DNA from: Cyanobium usitatum str. Tous | Lineage (GTDB): Bacteria; Cyanobacteriota; Cyanobacteriia; PCC-6307; Cyanobiaceae | Reading direction: 5' to 3' | Assembly: GCF_003011885.1 (NCBI RefSeq) | Contig: NZ_PXXO01000013.1 | Coordinates: 1-64,000 of the forward strand | Length of the DNA stretch: 64,000 nucleotides | In this document: piece after piece, positions 35,496-44,100 of the stretch | Position numbering within the stretch: the first letter of the stretch is position 1 | Layout: each line of letters begins with the position of its first letter | Program-made: the position numbers and the translations under genes | Notes under the pieces: model-generated | Seen by the model: only the letters and a program-made list of their open reading frames with translations | What the model was told of the DNA's origin: nothing | The model's database searches: none

Positions 35496-36460
35496 AGCGG
35501 AGCCATCCGGTTCAGCCCGCCCAGGCAGGCATGCAGCGGGCGCCCCTCCTCCGCGAGGGCCAGCAGCGGCAGCAGTGGGAGCTGGTGCTGCTGGGCCAGC
35601 TGCTGCCAACGCTGGGGCTCACGCCCTGGGGTCGGCCCGGGCTCTCCGCTGAGCTGCCGTTGCAGCTCCTCCACCGCTTGCCGCAGCAGATCGGCCTGCA
35701 GGGTCTGCTTCTCGGGCAGGCCTGCCATCAGCCTCTCCCAGGCGATCCAGTGAAAGTGGGCGAGCTGCCACAGCCTCAGCCGCTGCTCCCAGCCGCTGCG
35801 CTTCAGGGCCTGATGGCGAGGGCCTTTGCGTTCCTGAGCTACCAGTTGTTCGATCCGTTGCAGGTCGTTGGTGAGCGGGGCGGTATTCAGTGGATTGGGC
35901 TTGGATCGCTGTTGGGCCAGCCAGTCGCTGTAGGACTGCAGCTGATTTTGCAGAGAGCGACGCAGGCGGCCATCGGCGGCATTGAGTTCGCTGGTGCTGT
36001 TTTGGGGCCAGAACAGCAGGCCCACCAGGATCGCCACGATGCAACCCACCACCGTGTCGAGGGCGCGGTTGAACACGTAGTCCCAGCCCAGCGCCGTATG
36101 GCCGGGAAGCATCAGAAACATCACAGCGACCAGTGAGGCCGTGTTGAGGGCGCTCTGCCAGCCCAACAGCTGTAATACAGGAATCATCACCAGCATCGAC
36201 ACCAGGACGCCGATCCAACCGCCAAGGATTGTGTGCACCAAGAAGGTGATCAAGCCCCCCGCCACGGTGCCCAGGATGCGGCCGCTGGCGGCCTGCAGCG
36301 TGTGGTCGTCGTTATCGTCGACAACCATCACCACTGCTAACAGTGGGTACCAGGCAAATTGGATTCGTTCGGTCCAGACAGCAATGGCGGCTGTAATGAG
36401 CACAGCTGCAAAGAGCTTCAGGCTGTTGCGCAGCAGCTGGTTTTGCACTGTCTGCGGCAA
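35492..36460 (-). CDS. FUSC-family membrane protein, type A (copy 1), first gene of the operon
   Basis: 322 residues. Helices occur at about 14-28, 35-50, 60-80, 82-104, 107-120 and 128-150 (VVGCIVAILVGLLFWPQ), then a soluble helical tail. The start is TTG at 36460 (LPQTVQNQLLRNSLK); an upstream in-frame TAA leaves no ATG or GTG. The first 80 residues and the 5' flank to about 36500 are duplicated as a decayed copy at 43821-44070. The operon promoter probably lies in 36461-36700, but I could not identify boxes. Confidence 0.82.
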   Translation of the reverse strand: MPQTVQNQLLRNSLKLFAAVLITAAIAVWTERIQFAWYPLLAVVMVVDDNDDHTLQAASGRILGTVAGGLITFLVHTILGGWIGVLVSMLVMIPVLQLLGWQSALNTASLVAVMFLMLPGHTALGWDYVFNRALDTVVGCIVAILVGLLFWPQNSTSELNAADGRLRRSLQNQLQSYSDWLAQQRSKPNPLNTAPLTNDLQRIEQLVAQERKGPRHQALKRSGWEQRLRLWQLAHFHWIAWERLMAGLPEKQTLQADLLRQAVEELQRQLSGEPGPTPGREPQRWQQLAQQHQLPLLPLLALAEEGRPLHACLGGLNRMAPL

Positions 36461-37602
36461 CGCTGAGCTGCGTAGAGCTTATGGGCACCAGCCCCCTTGC
36501 GCTTGGCTGGCTTGAGAGGCCGGCCAACGACACCTTGATCAACGACCCGTAGATGGTCTCGATAACTGCATGCCGCTAAACCCCTTCATGGTGGGGACAG
36601 GAGTCTCAGCACCAGCTATCAGGATTTTGCTGAGCTTTCCAGATCCTCTCTCAGGGCGATCTGCCTTGAATGCCCCGACCTAGAGCTGGCTTCTGCACAC
36701 AAAACAATAAGTAACGTCAAACAACCACTTTCTTGGCATTTATCGGCCTTGGCAGTTATCGGTATCCGTCGCTAGTTTCAAGTTGGTTCTTAGCGCCATG
36801 CACCGTTAGAAATGTCCATAATTGCGGATGTAATCGTTGGCGTGCTGCTCCTGCGGTAGTTGCGATGAGAACTGCCATTCCGCCAAGCGCTGTCGGCGAG
36901 AACGACGCTGGCCTTCTTTGGGGTAGGCCACGGCAGACTGCTGAAGCTCATCTTCCCAATCCGCTGCCTTGCGCTTATCGCTGTGTAGCTAGGATTTGGC
37001 TCTCACCTTTTTCTACAAAGGGATACAAGGCAACTTTCCTCTGTTGATCAAGTGCCATTTGATTGCCAACTTGGCCAGTCAGGGAGCTGGGGGGTGATCC
37101 ACTCGGAGTAGTGCTGGATTAAGCGGCTATGGCAAGGGCGGAGATCAGCACATCCTGCGGTCTCCTGCTGAAGGGTCTTTGCATTGCTATCTCGCCGTGG
37201 CTGCCCAGTCATTGAGCTCAGGGCATTGGCCTGAACCTCTATGGGTTTACGAAGAGCGCTTGAGATGGTTGATTTTTATTATTTTGCGCTTAGTGTATTA
37301 GGCATAGTATTAAAATTAGTGAGCAAGTGCCTGGTGCTTCAAGCTATTTAGAAATGTACCGTTCGCTTTTGCTGTGTCTGTGATTGCGGATCGTCCTTTG
37401 CTCTCCCTTTAGGGGTGGGCGATGGTTTAGGCGGGAGAAATGGGTGTCGCCGTTCTGCCCTCATTGCTTGCTGTTGTCTTGCTGCTCTTCTGTTCGTGCG
37501 GGTCTTGATCGGAGTTCTTGCATGAGCAGTGCTTGCATGAGCAGTATTTGGGGTGCCTGGTACTAGGGGACGTGCGATTGACGCCTGAGGTATCTTGCTT
37601 TT
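36461..37602. other. 1.1-kb interval without a convincing gene
   Basis: No intact gene is seen. A start-less minus-strand frame at 36806-36988 has protein-like composition (contains AADWEDELQQSAVAYPKEGQ) and could be a gene relic; I cannot name a family. The section 37260-37340 is strongly AT-rich (TTTTTATTATTTTGCGC and similar), unlike most of the window. The left end should hold the promoter of the FUSC operon and the right end that of the HTH gene. No tRNA, IS end or clear hairpin was recognised. Confidence 0.5.
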
Positions 37603-37854
37603 ATGGCAAAACAAGTCCGCCTGCCCTTCGCCAAGGCAATCGTCAAGTCAAATCTGAGGTGTGCGGAGGCTGGGGAGAAACCGATCACGATTAACTCGCT
37701 GGCGGATCAAGCGGGTCTGGCGGTAAGCGCCATCACCCGTCTTGCGAGGAATGACTGCAATGCGGCGTCAGCACCGTTCCTTGACCTAGTTGGGATGATC
37801 GTGACAGTGCTGGAAAGTGGGATTGAGGATCTGTTGGAGGTTGTTGAGGGATGA
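37603..37854 (+). CDS. Small HTH (XRE/Cro-like) regulator
   Basis: 83 residues. The first part is basic (MAKQVRLPFAKAIVKSNLRC). The centre ITINSLADQAGLAVSAITRL reads as a helix-turn-helix of the Cro/CI type, and the end is acidic and hydrophobic. It probably binds DNA as a dimer. Its TGA overlaps the ATG of the membrane protein (ATGA at 37851), so it may regulate the pair. The flanking sequence is AT-rich, which suggests acquisition. Family assignment is by pattern only. Confidence 0.65.
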   Translation: MAKQVRLPFAKAIVKSNLRCAEAGEKPITINSLADQAGLAVSAITRLARNDCNAASAPFLDLVGMIVTVLESGIEDLLEVVEG

Positions 37855-38561
37855 CAACTTCCCAAGAACCACACCACCGGAACGCTACTAATTCCCATTC
37901 CATTGACCGCTCCACTTCGGCATATAGATGGGAAATTGGATTTTTCCTATGCGCCTCTACGCTGCTGGTGATACAGGTGCTTCTCTTCTATCATGATATA
38001 AATTCGCTAGCAAATGGAAGGGTCGCGGTTGCTGTTTATGCTGCCGTTGAGTCGTTTGTTGTTAGGCGCCTAGCCTACCTAACCATGCCCGCCATATATA
38101 TCCCGCTCTTCTGCCTTCTCTTCTGTGCTCGTCCCCCAGCATGGATGCGCCTGTATTTAGATATTGTCGGTGGTTATATAATCTTCAGGATGATTACACA
38201 GTTAATCGGCCTGAATATACTGCTTTTTGACTTCACGACTTCTCGGTTCCTTCTGATAACGCAACTGATATTTTTTCTTCCCTATACTCTTCTCCTGTGG
38301 GGGTGGATTTATTGGCGATTGGATTCTTTTGCAAGATTGAGAGGGCGCCCGCAGTTCCGCCTTGATTGCGACAGGGAAATCCCAAGGCCGGTGGATTATT
38401 TTGGCGCTTCATTTTCGTCTGTCTTTTCTGCTTCAATAAGCGCAATCAAGGGAAATTCAGCGCGGGCAAGAATGCTGATAATTATTCACGGAATCGTGAT
38501 ATACGATGTGATGGTTCTAACTCTTTCTAGGGCGCTGGCACTTGTTCAGAGTCGCCCCTAA
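37851..38561 (+). CDS. Pore-loop-like membrane protein co-translated with an HTH regulator
   Basis: 236 residues. Hydrophobic segments at about 27-47, 74-93, 103-125 and 133-155 are followed by a linker (YWRLDSFARLRGRPQFRLDC), then PVDYFGASFSSVFSASISAI (about 180-199) and a last helix ARMLIIIHGIVIYDVMVLTL (about 206-225). This layout parallels the protein at 295-978 (YIFLD...GGAFIWP...DYLF...SRRAK). The filter position reads SASIS, so no K+ signature. Codon use is AT-richer than neighbours (many ATA, TTT), which suggests horizontal gain. Function unknown; an ion-channel-like role is inference. Confidence 0.65.
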   Translation: MTTSQEPHHRNATNSHSIDRSTSAYRWEIGFFLCASTLLVIQVLLFYHDINSLANGRVAVAVYAAVESFVVRRLAYLTMPAIYIPLFCLLFCARPPAWMRLYLDIVGGYIIFRMITQLIGLNILLFDFTTSRFLLITQLIFFLPYTLLLWGWIYWRLDSFARLRGRPQFRLDCDREIPRPVDYFGASFSSVFSASISAIKGNSARARMLIIIHGIVIYDVMVLTLSRALALVQSRP

Positions 38562-38781
38562 TCTCTCTAATTGCCGCCAGCACCAGCCAGCCAGAAGACT
38601 GACGCGTCCGGTGTCTATCGCCAGAGCCAGATTCATCAGGCGCACTCCGAGTTCCAGTAGCGCCTTGTTCTGCCACAGAAGAGCCGGTGGCTGACCCCCC
38701 TGCTGCACCCAGCCGGAGGACGCTGTCGACGTTCATGTCGGTCGGGACCTGTGGGTGGTTGTGCCAATAGATCCTCGCCAT
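38517..38781 (-). pseudogene. Possible frameshifted small gene (about 88 residues if restored)
   Basis: From the ATG at 38781 the frame reads MARIYWHNHPQVPTDMNVDS and then VLRL. At the GGG complementary to 38708-38710, a one-base shift switches to a second frame (VQQGGQPPALLWQNKALLEL, then GVRLMNLALAIDTGRVSLL). Removing one G joins them into one plausible helical protein. Either a real frameshift or a sequence error would explain this. No family was recognised. Its 3' end overlaps the convergent membrane gene by about 45 bp. The rest of 38562-38884 holds nothing I can identify. Confidence 0.35.
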
Positions 38782-38884
38782 AGCGTTCGATCTTGCTAAT
38801 TGCGAAGAAACGCTTGATCTCCCCTCCCCCCTCGACTGGCCCCAGGTGATTGCATCCTTAGGTGGGTAAAGCGCCTCTTACTGA

Positions 38885-40783
38885 ATGTCGACCCGATCTC
38901 ACCAGCGCCTTGCTGCCAGTTCCCTCGGCCTGGCGCTATCCGGCCTGCTGAGCAGTGGGGTGATACTGCCGGCATCGGCCCAGGTGGACAGAGCCCAACT
39001 GGGCGGCCGGCCGGTGAAGGTGGCAGCCGTGGATTTCATCCCCGCCTGGGGCGACCTTGACGGCAACATTCGCCGCCTCGTGCAGGCGGCCGAACGAGTT
39101 GCGGCCGAGGGGGTTCAATACGCCGTGTTTCCGGAAACGGCGATCAGCGGCTACGACTTCACAGGTCCCGCCCAGTTGGCTCCCTTCGTGGACACCATTC
39201 CGGGTCGGGCCACCGATGCCCTGCTGCCTGTGCTCAAACGCACCGGTATGCACATGAGCGTCGGCATTGCTGAGAAAGATGCCAACACGGGGATCTTTTA
39301 CAACACAGCGGTGTTGCTGGGGCCTGAAGGGATCATCGGCAAATATCGCAAAAACGGCCTCAATGGCCAGGATGTGCAACTGTTCGGCCCGGGCGACACC
39401 GATGTCGGTGTGTTTGACACCCCGATCGGCCGCATTGCCCTGATCATTTGTTACGACGACACCTACTGGCAGTACGACCGGTTGGCCGCCCTGCGCGGTG
39501 CCCAGATCATCGGCTGGCATTCGGTGTCGGATCGGGTGATGCCCGGCACGCCAGCGGCTCAGGCGAAGGGCAATCACTCCACCGTGGCCAGCGTGCAGCA
39601 CATCAGCGCCCTCAACGGTTTGTGGGTGATCGGCGCCACCCGCAGCGGCATAGAGCGCAATCCGATCAACGGCAGCAAGCTCTATTACAACGGCGGCTCC
39701 AGCATCTGGTCGCCCCAGGGCCGCAAGCTGGTGCAGGCGCCGGTGGTGCCACCCGAGGTGCTGCCGCCGGGATTGAACGGCATCTTCGCCACCACGATCA
39801 TTCCGGCGGAAGCCGATGCGGTGCGCGAGCAACGCTTGGCGGCCCGCCGGCCTTCGCTCTACAACCCGCTGTTGGCCCTGCGTCGGGCCCCGGTCGACAC
39901 CACCGCCACCGCGACACCGAGACAGGTGCAGTTGGCCGCCGCCCAGTGGACGGGTGACGCCTCGCGCCTCAGCAGCAGCCAACCCCAGCCCCAGGAGCTG
40001 CTGGTGCTCCCCGAACTATCCGGTTTGCCCAGCGGCCTAAATGCTGCTGATATCAGCCGCCGAGCGGAGCGGCGCGGCGGCGCCTTTGAGCAGCTGTTGG
40101 CCCGGCGCGCCCAGGCCGGTGGCGGCTACCTGGTGGGGAGTTATCCCGAGCGCGATGGCTCCCAGGTGTTTCACACCGTGGCCTTGGCCGGCCCGGCCGG
40201 CACCGTGCTCGGCCGCTACCGCGCCACCCACCTCAGCGCCGCTGAGCAGACCTGGGCGATCCCTGGCGATGCGCCACTGGTGGTGGCCACGCCGCTGGGG
40301 CGCATCGGCCTGGCCACAGCCGCCGACCTCGCCGTAACCGAGGTCACGGGGCTCTACCAGAGCCTGCGTACCGATGTGCTGGCGGTGCCTTCCGGGGATC
40401 CTGCGGCGTTGAAGGTAGAGATCGATCCCAGGCTCTATGCGGTGAGCGATCCCCCCACCGGCCGCGCCGATCTCCATCCCTACCTGGCCGCCAAGCTCGG
40501 TCAGTTTTGGCTGGTGAGTGGTGGCCGGCGGGTTGGAACATCTACGGCCGCAGGAATTTATGGCCCGGAACCCGTGGTGCAAAACCCCACGCTCACCGCC
40601 GCCCCTGGTGCGGATGCGGTGCGCCACCGCACGGTGGTGCCGGCGCCAGGCACCTGGATCAACCAGCAGCAGCTGATTGATGGCCAGCGCAACGACCTGT
40701 TCAAACCCCTGGTGCTCGATCCAGGCAACGTCTGCTTCCAGCGCTGGAAGCGAGCGGGCCATGGCCCGGTGGGCTGCCCGTGA
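38885..40783 (+). CDS. Exported double nitrilase-fold protein with inactive second domain
   Basis: 632 residues. A signal peptide (SSLGLALSGLLSSGVILPAS, cleavage near ASA-QV) is followed by two carbon-nitrogen hydrolase domains. Domain 1 (about 40-300) has an intact Glu-Lys-Cys triad: E84 in FPETAISGYDF, K153 in IIGKYRKNG, C189 in LIICYDDTYW. Domain 2 (about 345-610) keeps E377 (LPELSG) but has R444 where Lys belongs (LGRYRATH) and A479 where Cys belongs (IGLATAADL). It would hydrolyse a nitrile or amide outside the cytoplasm, with domain 2 structural or ligand-binding; that role is inference. The stop overlaps the ClC gene by 4 bp. Confidence 0.85.
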   Translation: MSTRSHQRLAASSLGLALSGLLSSGVILPASAQVDRAQLGGRPVKVAAVDFIPAWGDLDGNIRRLVQAAERVAAEGVQYAVFPETAISGYDFTGPAQLAPFVDTIPGRATDALLPVLKRTGMHMSVGIAEKDANTGIFYNTAVLLGPEGIIGKYRKNGLNGQDVQLFGPGDTDVGVFDTPIGRIALIICYDDTYWQYDRLAALRGAQIIGWHSVSDRVMPGTPAAQAKGNHSTVASVQHISALNGLWVIGATRSGIERNPINGSKLYYNGGSSIWSPQGRKLVQAPVVPPEVLPPGLNGIFATTIIPAEADAVREQRLAARRPSLYNPLLALRRAPVDTTATATPRQVQLAAAQWTGDASRLSSSQPQPQELLVLPELSGLPSGLNAADISRRAERRGGAFEQLLARRAQAGGGYLVGSYPERDGSQVFHTVALAGPAGTVLGRYRATHLSAAEQTWAIPGDAPLVVATPLGRIGLATAADLAVTEVTGLYQSLRTDVLAVPSGDPAALKVEIDPRLYAVSDPPTGRADLHPYLAAKLGQFWLVSGGRRVGTSTAAGIYGPEPVVQNPTLTAAPGADAVRHRTVVPAPGTWINQQQLIDGQRNDLFKPLVLDPGNVCFQRWKRAGHGPVGCP

Positions 40784-42126
40784 CCTCTGTTCGTGCTCCG
40801 GCAGCGGGTGCCCTGGCGTCCCTGGCTGGCTGGTTGCTGCTGGGGCTGCTGTTTGGGCTGCTGATGGGGCCTTATCAGGCCATCTCCGAACTCGGCTTCC
40901 GCTTGCAGCGGGAGCTCTGGCTGGCGGCTCAGCCCCAGCCCGTGCTCGGTTGCGTGGTGGTGTTTGCGGCCACGAGCCTGCTGGTGCTGCTGGCCTGGGG
41001 TCCTCTGGCCACGGGCCGTGGTGGCGGCACGACGGCCCTGCTGGCCCTCGATCGCGCACCCCAGGCTGTGCGCAGCGCCCGGGAGGCGCTCTGGCTGCAG
41101 CAGCTCAGCCTCGCCACCCAGCTGCGGCGGCTGCCCCTGATGCTGCTCACCCACCTGGGTGGCCTGGCGGTGGGGGTGGAGTCGCCCTCGGTGGCGCTGG
41201 GAGCGAGCGTGCTGCTGGCCATCCGCCGGCGCTGGCCCGGTTTTCAGCTGCTGGCGGCCCTCTCCCCCCAACTGGTGGCCGTTATCGGCGGCGCGGCCGG
41301 GCTGGGGGCGGCCTTTCGCTCGCCCCTGCTGGCGGTGGCCTACGGACTTGAAGAGCTGGGGCAGCGCAGCGGCCTGCCGCTGGTGCTGCCGGCCCTGCTG
41401 CTGGCGGGCACTGGCACGCTGGTGGCCACCACCATGGGCCAGCCTGCCCGTCTGCCGGGCCTTGAACTCGGAGCACTGGCACCGGAGCTGTGGGGCTGGG
41501 TGGTGCTTCTCACCCTGGCGGGGGCTGCTGGCGGAAGCCTGTTTGTGCGCCTGCTGCTGCCGGCGGCGACCTGGGTAAAACGCCTGCTGGCTAAGCGGCT
41601 GCTGGTGGGAGCTCTGCTGCTGGCCGCCAGCCTCACGCTGCTGGCGTTCGTGAGTGGCGGCCTCAGCCTCAACGACGGCTCCCTGTCCCTGGCGGCGGCC
41701 CTGAGCGGTGAGTCCGTGGGCTCGCCGCTGCTCTGGCTCTGGCGCCTGCTGGCCAGCGTGCTCAGCATCGCCCTGGGGGCCCCCGGTGGCCTGATGCACG
41801 ACAGCATGAGCCTGGGTGCCCTGCTGATTAGTCCGCTGCAGGGCCTGCCAGGGCTCACCAGCAACGACCTGGCCCAGCTGGCGGCGGTGGCGGCCACGGC
41901 CCTGTTCGCCGCCGCCCATGGCGCGCCGTTGTTTTGCGCCGCCTTTGTGTTCACGCTTCAGGGGGATCCGGCCCTGTTGCCGCTGCTGCTGTTGGTGGCC
42001 GCGATTGCGGCGGCTCTGGGCGAGCGCTGGCGCGGCGAGGACTGGAATGAGCACCAGGCGAAAGCCCTGCTGGCTGCCAAGGCCAGCGCTCCTCAGAACC
42101 CGAGCGCCACCCCATCGAGCCGGTGA
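40780..42126 (+). CDS. ClC-family chloride channel / transporter
   Basis: 448 residues with about ten membrane helices. The motifs are variants of the family: GVESPSVALGASVLLA for G(K/R)E-G-P, with the gating Glu retained; AVIGGAAGLGAAFRSPLLAV with the following EEL; GAPGGLMHDSMSLGAL for GxFxP; and AAAHGAPLFCAAFVFTLQGD near the end. No C-terminal CBS domains. It would move Cl- or another anion across the inner membrane; the exchange mode cannot be predicted. GTG start overlaps the nitrilase stop. The 3' end overlaps the convergent ggt by 34 bp. Confidence 0.82.
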   Translation: MTSVRAPAAGALASLAGWLLLGLLFGLLMGPYQAISELGFRLQRELWLAAQPQPVLGCVVVFAATSLLVLLAWGPLATGRGGGTTALLALDRAPQAVRSAREALWLQQLSLATQLRRLPLMLLTHLGGLAVGVESPSVALGASVLLAIRRRWPGFQLLAALSPQLVAVIGGAAGLGAAFRSPLLAVAYGLEELGQRSGLPLVLPALLLAGTGTLVATTMGQPARLPGLELGALAPELWGWVVLLTLAGAAGGSLFVRLLLPAATWVKRLLAKRLLVGALLLAASLTLLAFVSGGLSLNDGSLSLAAALSGESVGSPLLWLWRLLASVLSIALGAPGGLMHDSMSLGALLISPLQGLPGLTSNDLAQLAAVAATALFAAAHGAPLFCAAFVFTLQGDPALLPLLLLVAAIAAALGERWRGEDWNEHQAKALLAAKASAPQNPSATPSSR

Positions 42127-43709
42127 TCCACGCCGGCCTCCAGGCTGGTGCATTGGCCACTGGCATCGCGATGGATGCGCAGCATCTGGGCCGCCCCCTT
42201 GAAGCTCGCAAAGCCGTAGGAGTCTCCGAGTTGATGGCCGCGGGTCACCAGTTCGTTGCCCACCTCGAGGCTGAACTGCGGATCGATGTGCACCGCCCCG
42301 CTCTGCATGATCAGCTTGAAGCGCGGCGCGTCCACGGCCTGCTGGGGATTCATGCCCCGATCGAGGGCGTTCACCAGGATCTGGGTGAGCCCCTGGGGGT
42401 GGGCATTGCCGCCGATCACGCCCATCAAAAATTCCGGCAGCCCATCGCGCAGCACCATCGCCGGCAGAATCGAGTGGCGCGGCCGATAGCCGGCGGTCAG
42501 GGCATTGGGATGGCCAGGCTGGCTGGAGAATTGGGCGGCTCGATTGTTGAGCACCACCCCTGTGTCGCCTGCCACCAGCCCCGAACCGAACGGACCGCAG
42601 ATGCTGGTCATCAACGACACGGCGTTGCCCTCTGGATCAACGGCGCACACATAGCTGGTGTCGCCAGCATTGGCGCCCTGGGGCCGGGTGGCGAGTCGGG
42701 CTCGGTTGGTGATGCGGCTGCGGGCGGCAGCCAGACCGGCTGAGCTGAGGGCTTGCCGCACCTGCTCCCGCATCTCGGGGGTGGGCTCACCCACCAGGTC
42801 GATCGCCAGCTCGAAGCCCAGGCGGATCGCCTCAATCTGGTGGTGCAATCGCTCCGCCTCATCCATCGAGGCGAGCGGCAGGCCGTCGAGGATGCCGAGA
42901 GCATGGAGAGCGACGATTCCCTGGCAATTGGGCGGCATCCCCAAAACCTCTCGGCCGCGGTAGCCCACGCTGAGGGGCTCCACCCATTCGGCGCGATGCT
43001 GCTCGGCGGCCAGATCGGCAAGGGTGGTGGGCACGCCGCCTGCGCTGATTGTGGTGGCGATCGCCTCCGCTACGGAGCCTTCATAGAAGCCTTGGCGACC
43101 CTCCCGGGCCACTCGCTCAAGCGTGGCCGCCAGTTGCGGCAGCCGCATCAGCTGGCCAGGCTGCGGGGCGCTGCCCTCAGGCAGCATCAGTTCCCCCAGC
43201 TGGATGGGTCCGCTGGGCCCCAGCAATGCGGCGCCAAGCTCCCAGAAGCCGGCGATCGATTCACCCACCGGATAGCCCTCGCGGGCGTAGGCGATCACCG
43301 GCTCCCACCGCTGCTGCAGCGACTGCGTGCCAAAGCGCTCCAGCAGCGCGCACCAGCCATCCACAGCGCCGGGGATCGTGACGGTGGCGGCGCCGTGTTC
43401 CGGCATCACCGGCATGGAGCCAATGCGATCGAGGCTGGCGCCGCTCGGGGCCCGACCGCTGCCATTCAGCCCAAAGACCTTCTGCTCCTTGGCCGACCAC
43501 ACCAGCACCATGGTGTCGCCACCCAGCCCACTCATCATCGGCTCGGCCAGCGCCAGCATGCCGGCCATGGCCACGGCGGCATCAACGGCGTTGCCGCCCT
43601 GCTCCAGCACTCGCAAGCCCACCCGGGTCACCAGCGGCGAGCTGGAGCTGGCCATGGCGCGCCCGGCAAACACGGGCGAGCGGCGATGCAGAAAGGCAGG
43701 GCTTGTCAT
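42093..43709 (-). CDS. ggt: Gamma-glutamyltransferase family protein
   Basis: 538 residues. GGNAVDAAVAMAGMLALAEP and SGLGGDTMVLVW lie in the large subunit. The autoprocessing/nucleophile Thr is in NAGDTSYVCAVDPEGNAVSL, and GVIGGNAHPQGLTQILVNAL lies in the small subunit. No signal peptide is evident, unlike E. coli GGT, so a cytoplasmic location is possible. The protein should self-cleave into two chains and transfer or hydrolyse gamma-glutamyl groups. The neighbours (nitrilase, ClC) are on the opposite strand. Confidence 0.88.
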   Translation of the reverse strand: MTSPAFLHRRSPVFAGRAMASSSSPLVTRVGLRVLEQGGNAVDAAVAMAGMLALAEPMMSGLGGDTMVLVWSAKEQKVFGLNGSGRAPSGASLDRIGSMPVMPEHGAATVTIPGAVDGWCALLERFGTQSLQQRWEPVIAYAREGYPVGESIAGFWELGAALLGPSGPIQLGELMLPEGSAPQPGQLMRLPQLAATLERVAREGRQGFYEGSVAEAIATTISAGGVPTTLADLAAEQHRAEWVEPLSVGYRGREVLGMPPNCQGIVALHALGILDGLPLASMDEAERLHHQIEAIRLGFELAIDLVGEPTPEMREQVRQALSSAGLAAARSRITNRARLATRPQGANAGDTSYVCAVDPEGNAVSLMTSICGPFGSGLVAGDTGVVLNNRAAQFSSQPGHPNALTAGYRPRHSILPAMVLRDGLPEFLMGVIGGNAHPQGLTQILVNALDRGMNPQQAVDAPRFKLIMQSGAVHIDPQFSLEVGNELVTRGHQLGDSYGFASFKGAAQMLRIHRDASGQCTSLEAGVDHRLDGVALGF

Positions 43710-43820
43710 GGTTGTGCAGTTGATGGCGCAAGCATGACTGCATCAAGGCCCTTCCTTCCTGTTGATCGAGCGGGAGGCATGATCTGTTCTTTTAATGCGC
43801 CTAGCTCATCGTTATCAGCG

Positions 43821-44034
43821 GATTGTGTGCACCAGGAAGCTGATCAGGCCTCCCAGCAACGTGCCGGTGATGCGGTCGGTGGGGTGTGATCATCTTTGTT
43901 ATCCACAACTATCACTACCGCCATCAGCGGATACCAGAGAAACTGAATGCGCTCGGTCTAGGAGGCGATCGCCGCGGTGATGAATACGAATTTCAGGCTG
44001 TTGCGCAGCAGCTGGTTCTGCACTGTCTGCGGCA
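43821..44034 (-). pseudogene. Relic of a FUSC type A gene N-terminus
   Basis: The minus strand reads (L)PQTVQNQLLRNSLKFVF, then ITAAIAS-stop-TERIQFLWYP, then LMAVVIVVDNKDDHT, shifts frame, and ends RITGTLLGGLISFLVHTI. This aligns with residues 1-80 of the intact FUSC gene at 36460. It has a 9-base deletion, a Trp codon turned to TAG at about 43958-43960, a further deletion with frameshift, and truncation at 43821. About 35 bp of flank upstream of the start (44035-44070) also matches 36461-36500. It is a decayed partial duplication. Confidence 0.85.
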
Positions 44035-44100
44035 ACGCTGAGCTGGCTAGAGCTTATGGGGATCAGCCACCTTGGGCTGGTCTGTCATGAGGGGGCTGTC

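Noticed and set aside
36733-37047. 104-codon plus-strand frame in the gap
   Set aside because: Composition (Cys/Trp/Pro/Arg) and lack of any motif suggest noise; the opposite strand looks more protein-like.
37348-37614. Frames on both strands in the AT-rich section
   Set aside because: Short, Ser/Cys/Arg-rich, no plausible ribosome-binding site or family.
40558-42153. 531-codon minus-strand frame rich in Gln/Arg/Gly
   Set aside because: It is antisense to the nitrilase and ClC genes; composition is that of a GC-driven shadow.
42753-43889. 378-codon plus-strand frame
   Set aside because: Antisense to the gamma-glutamyltransferase gene, whose motifs are unmistakable.
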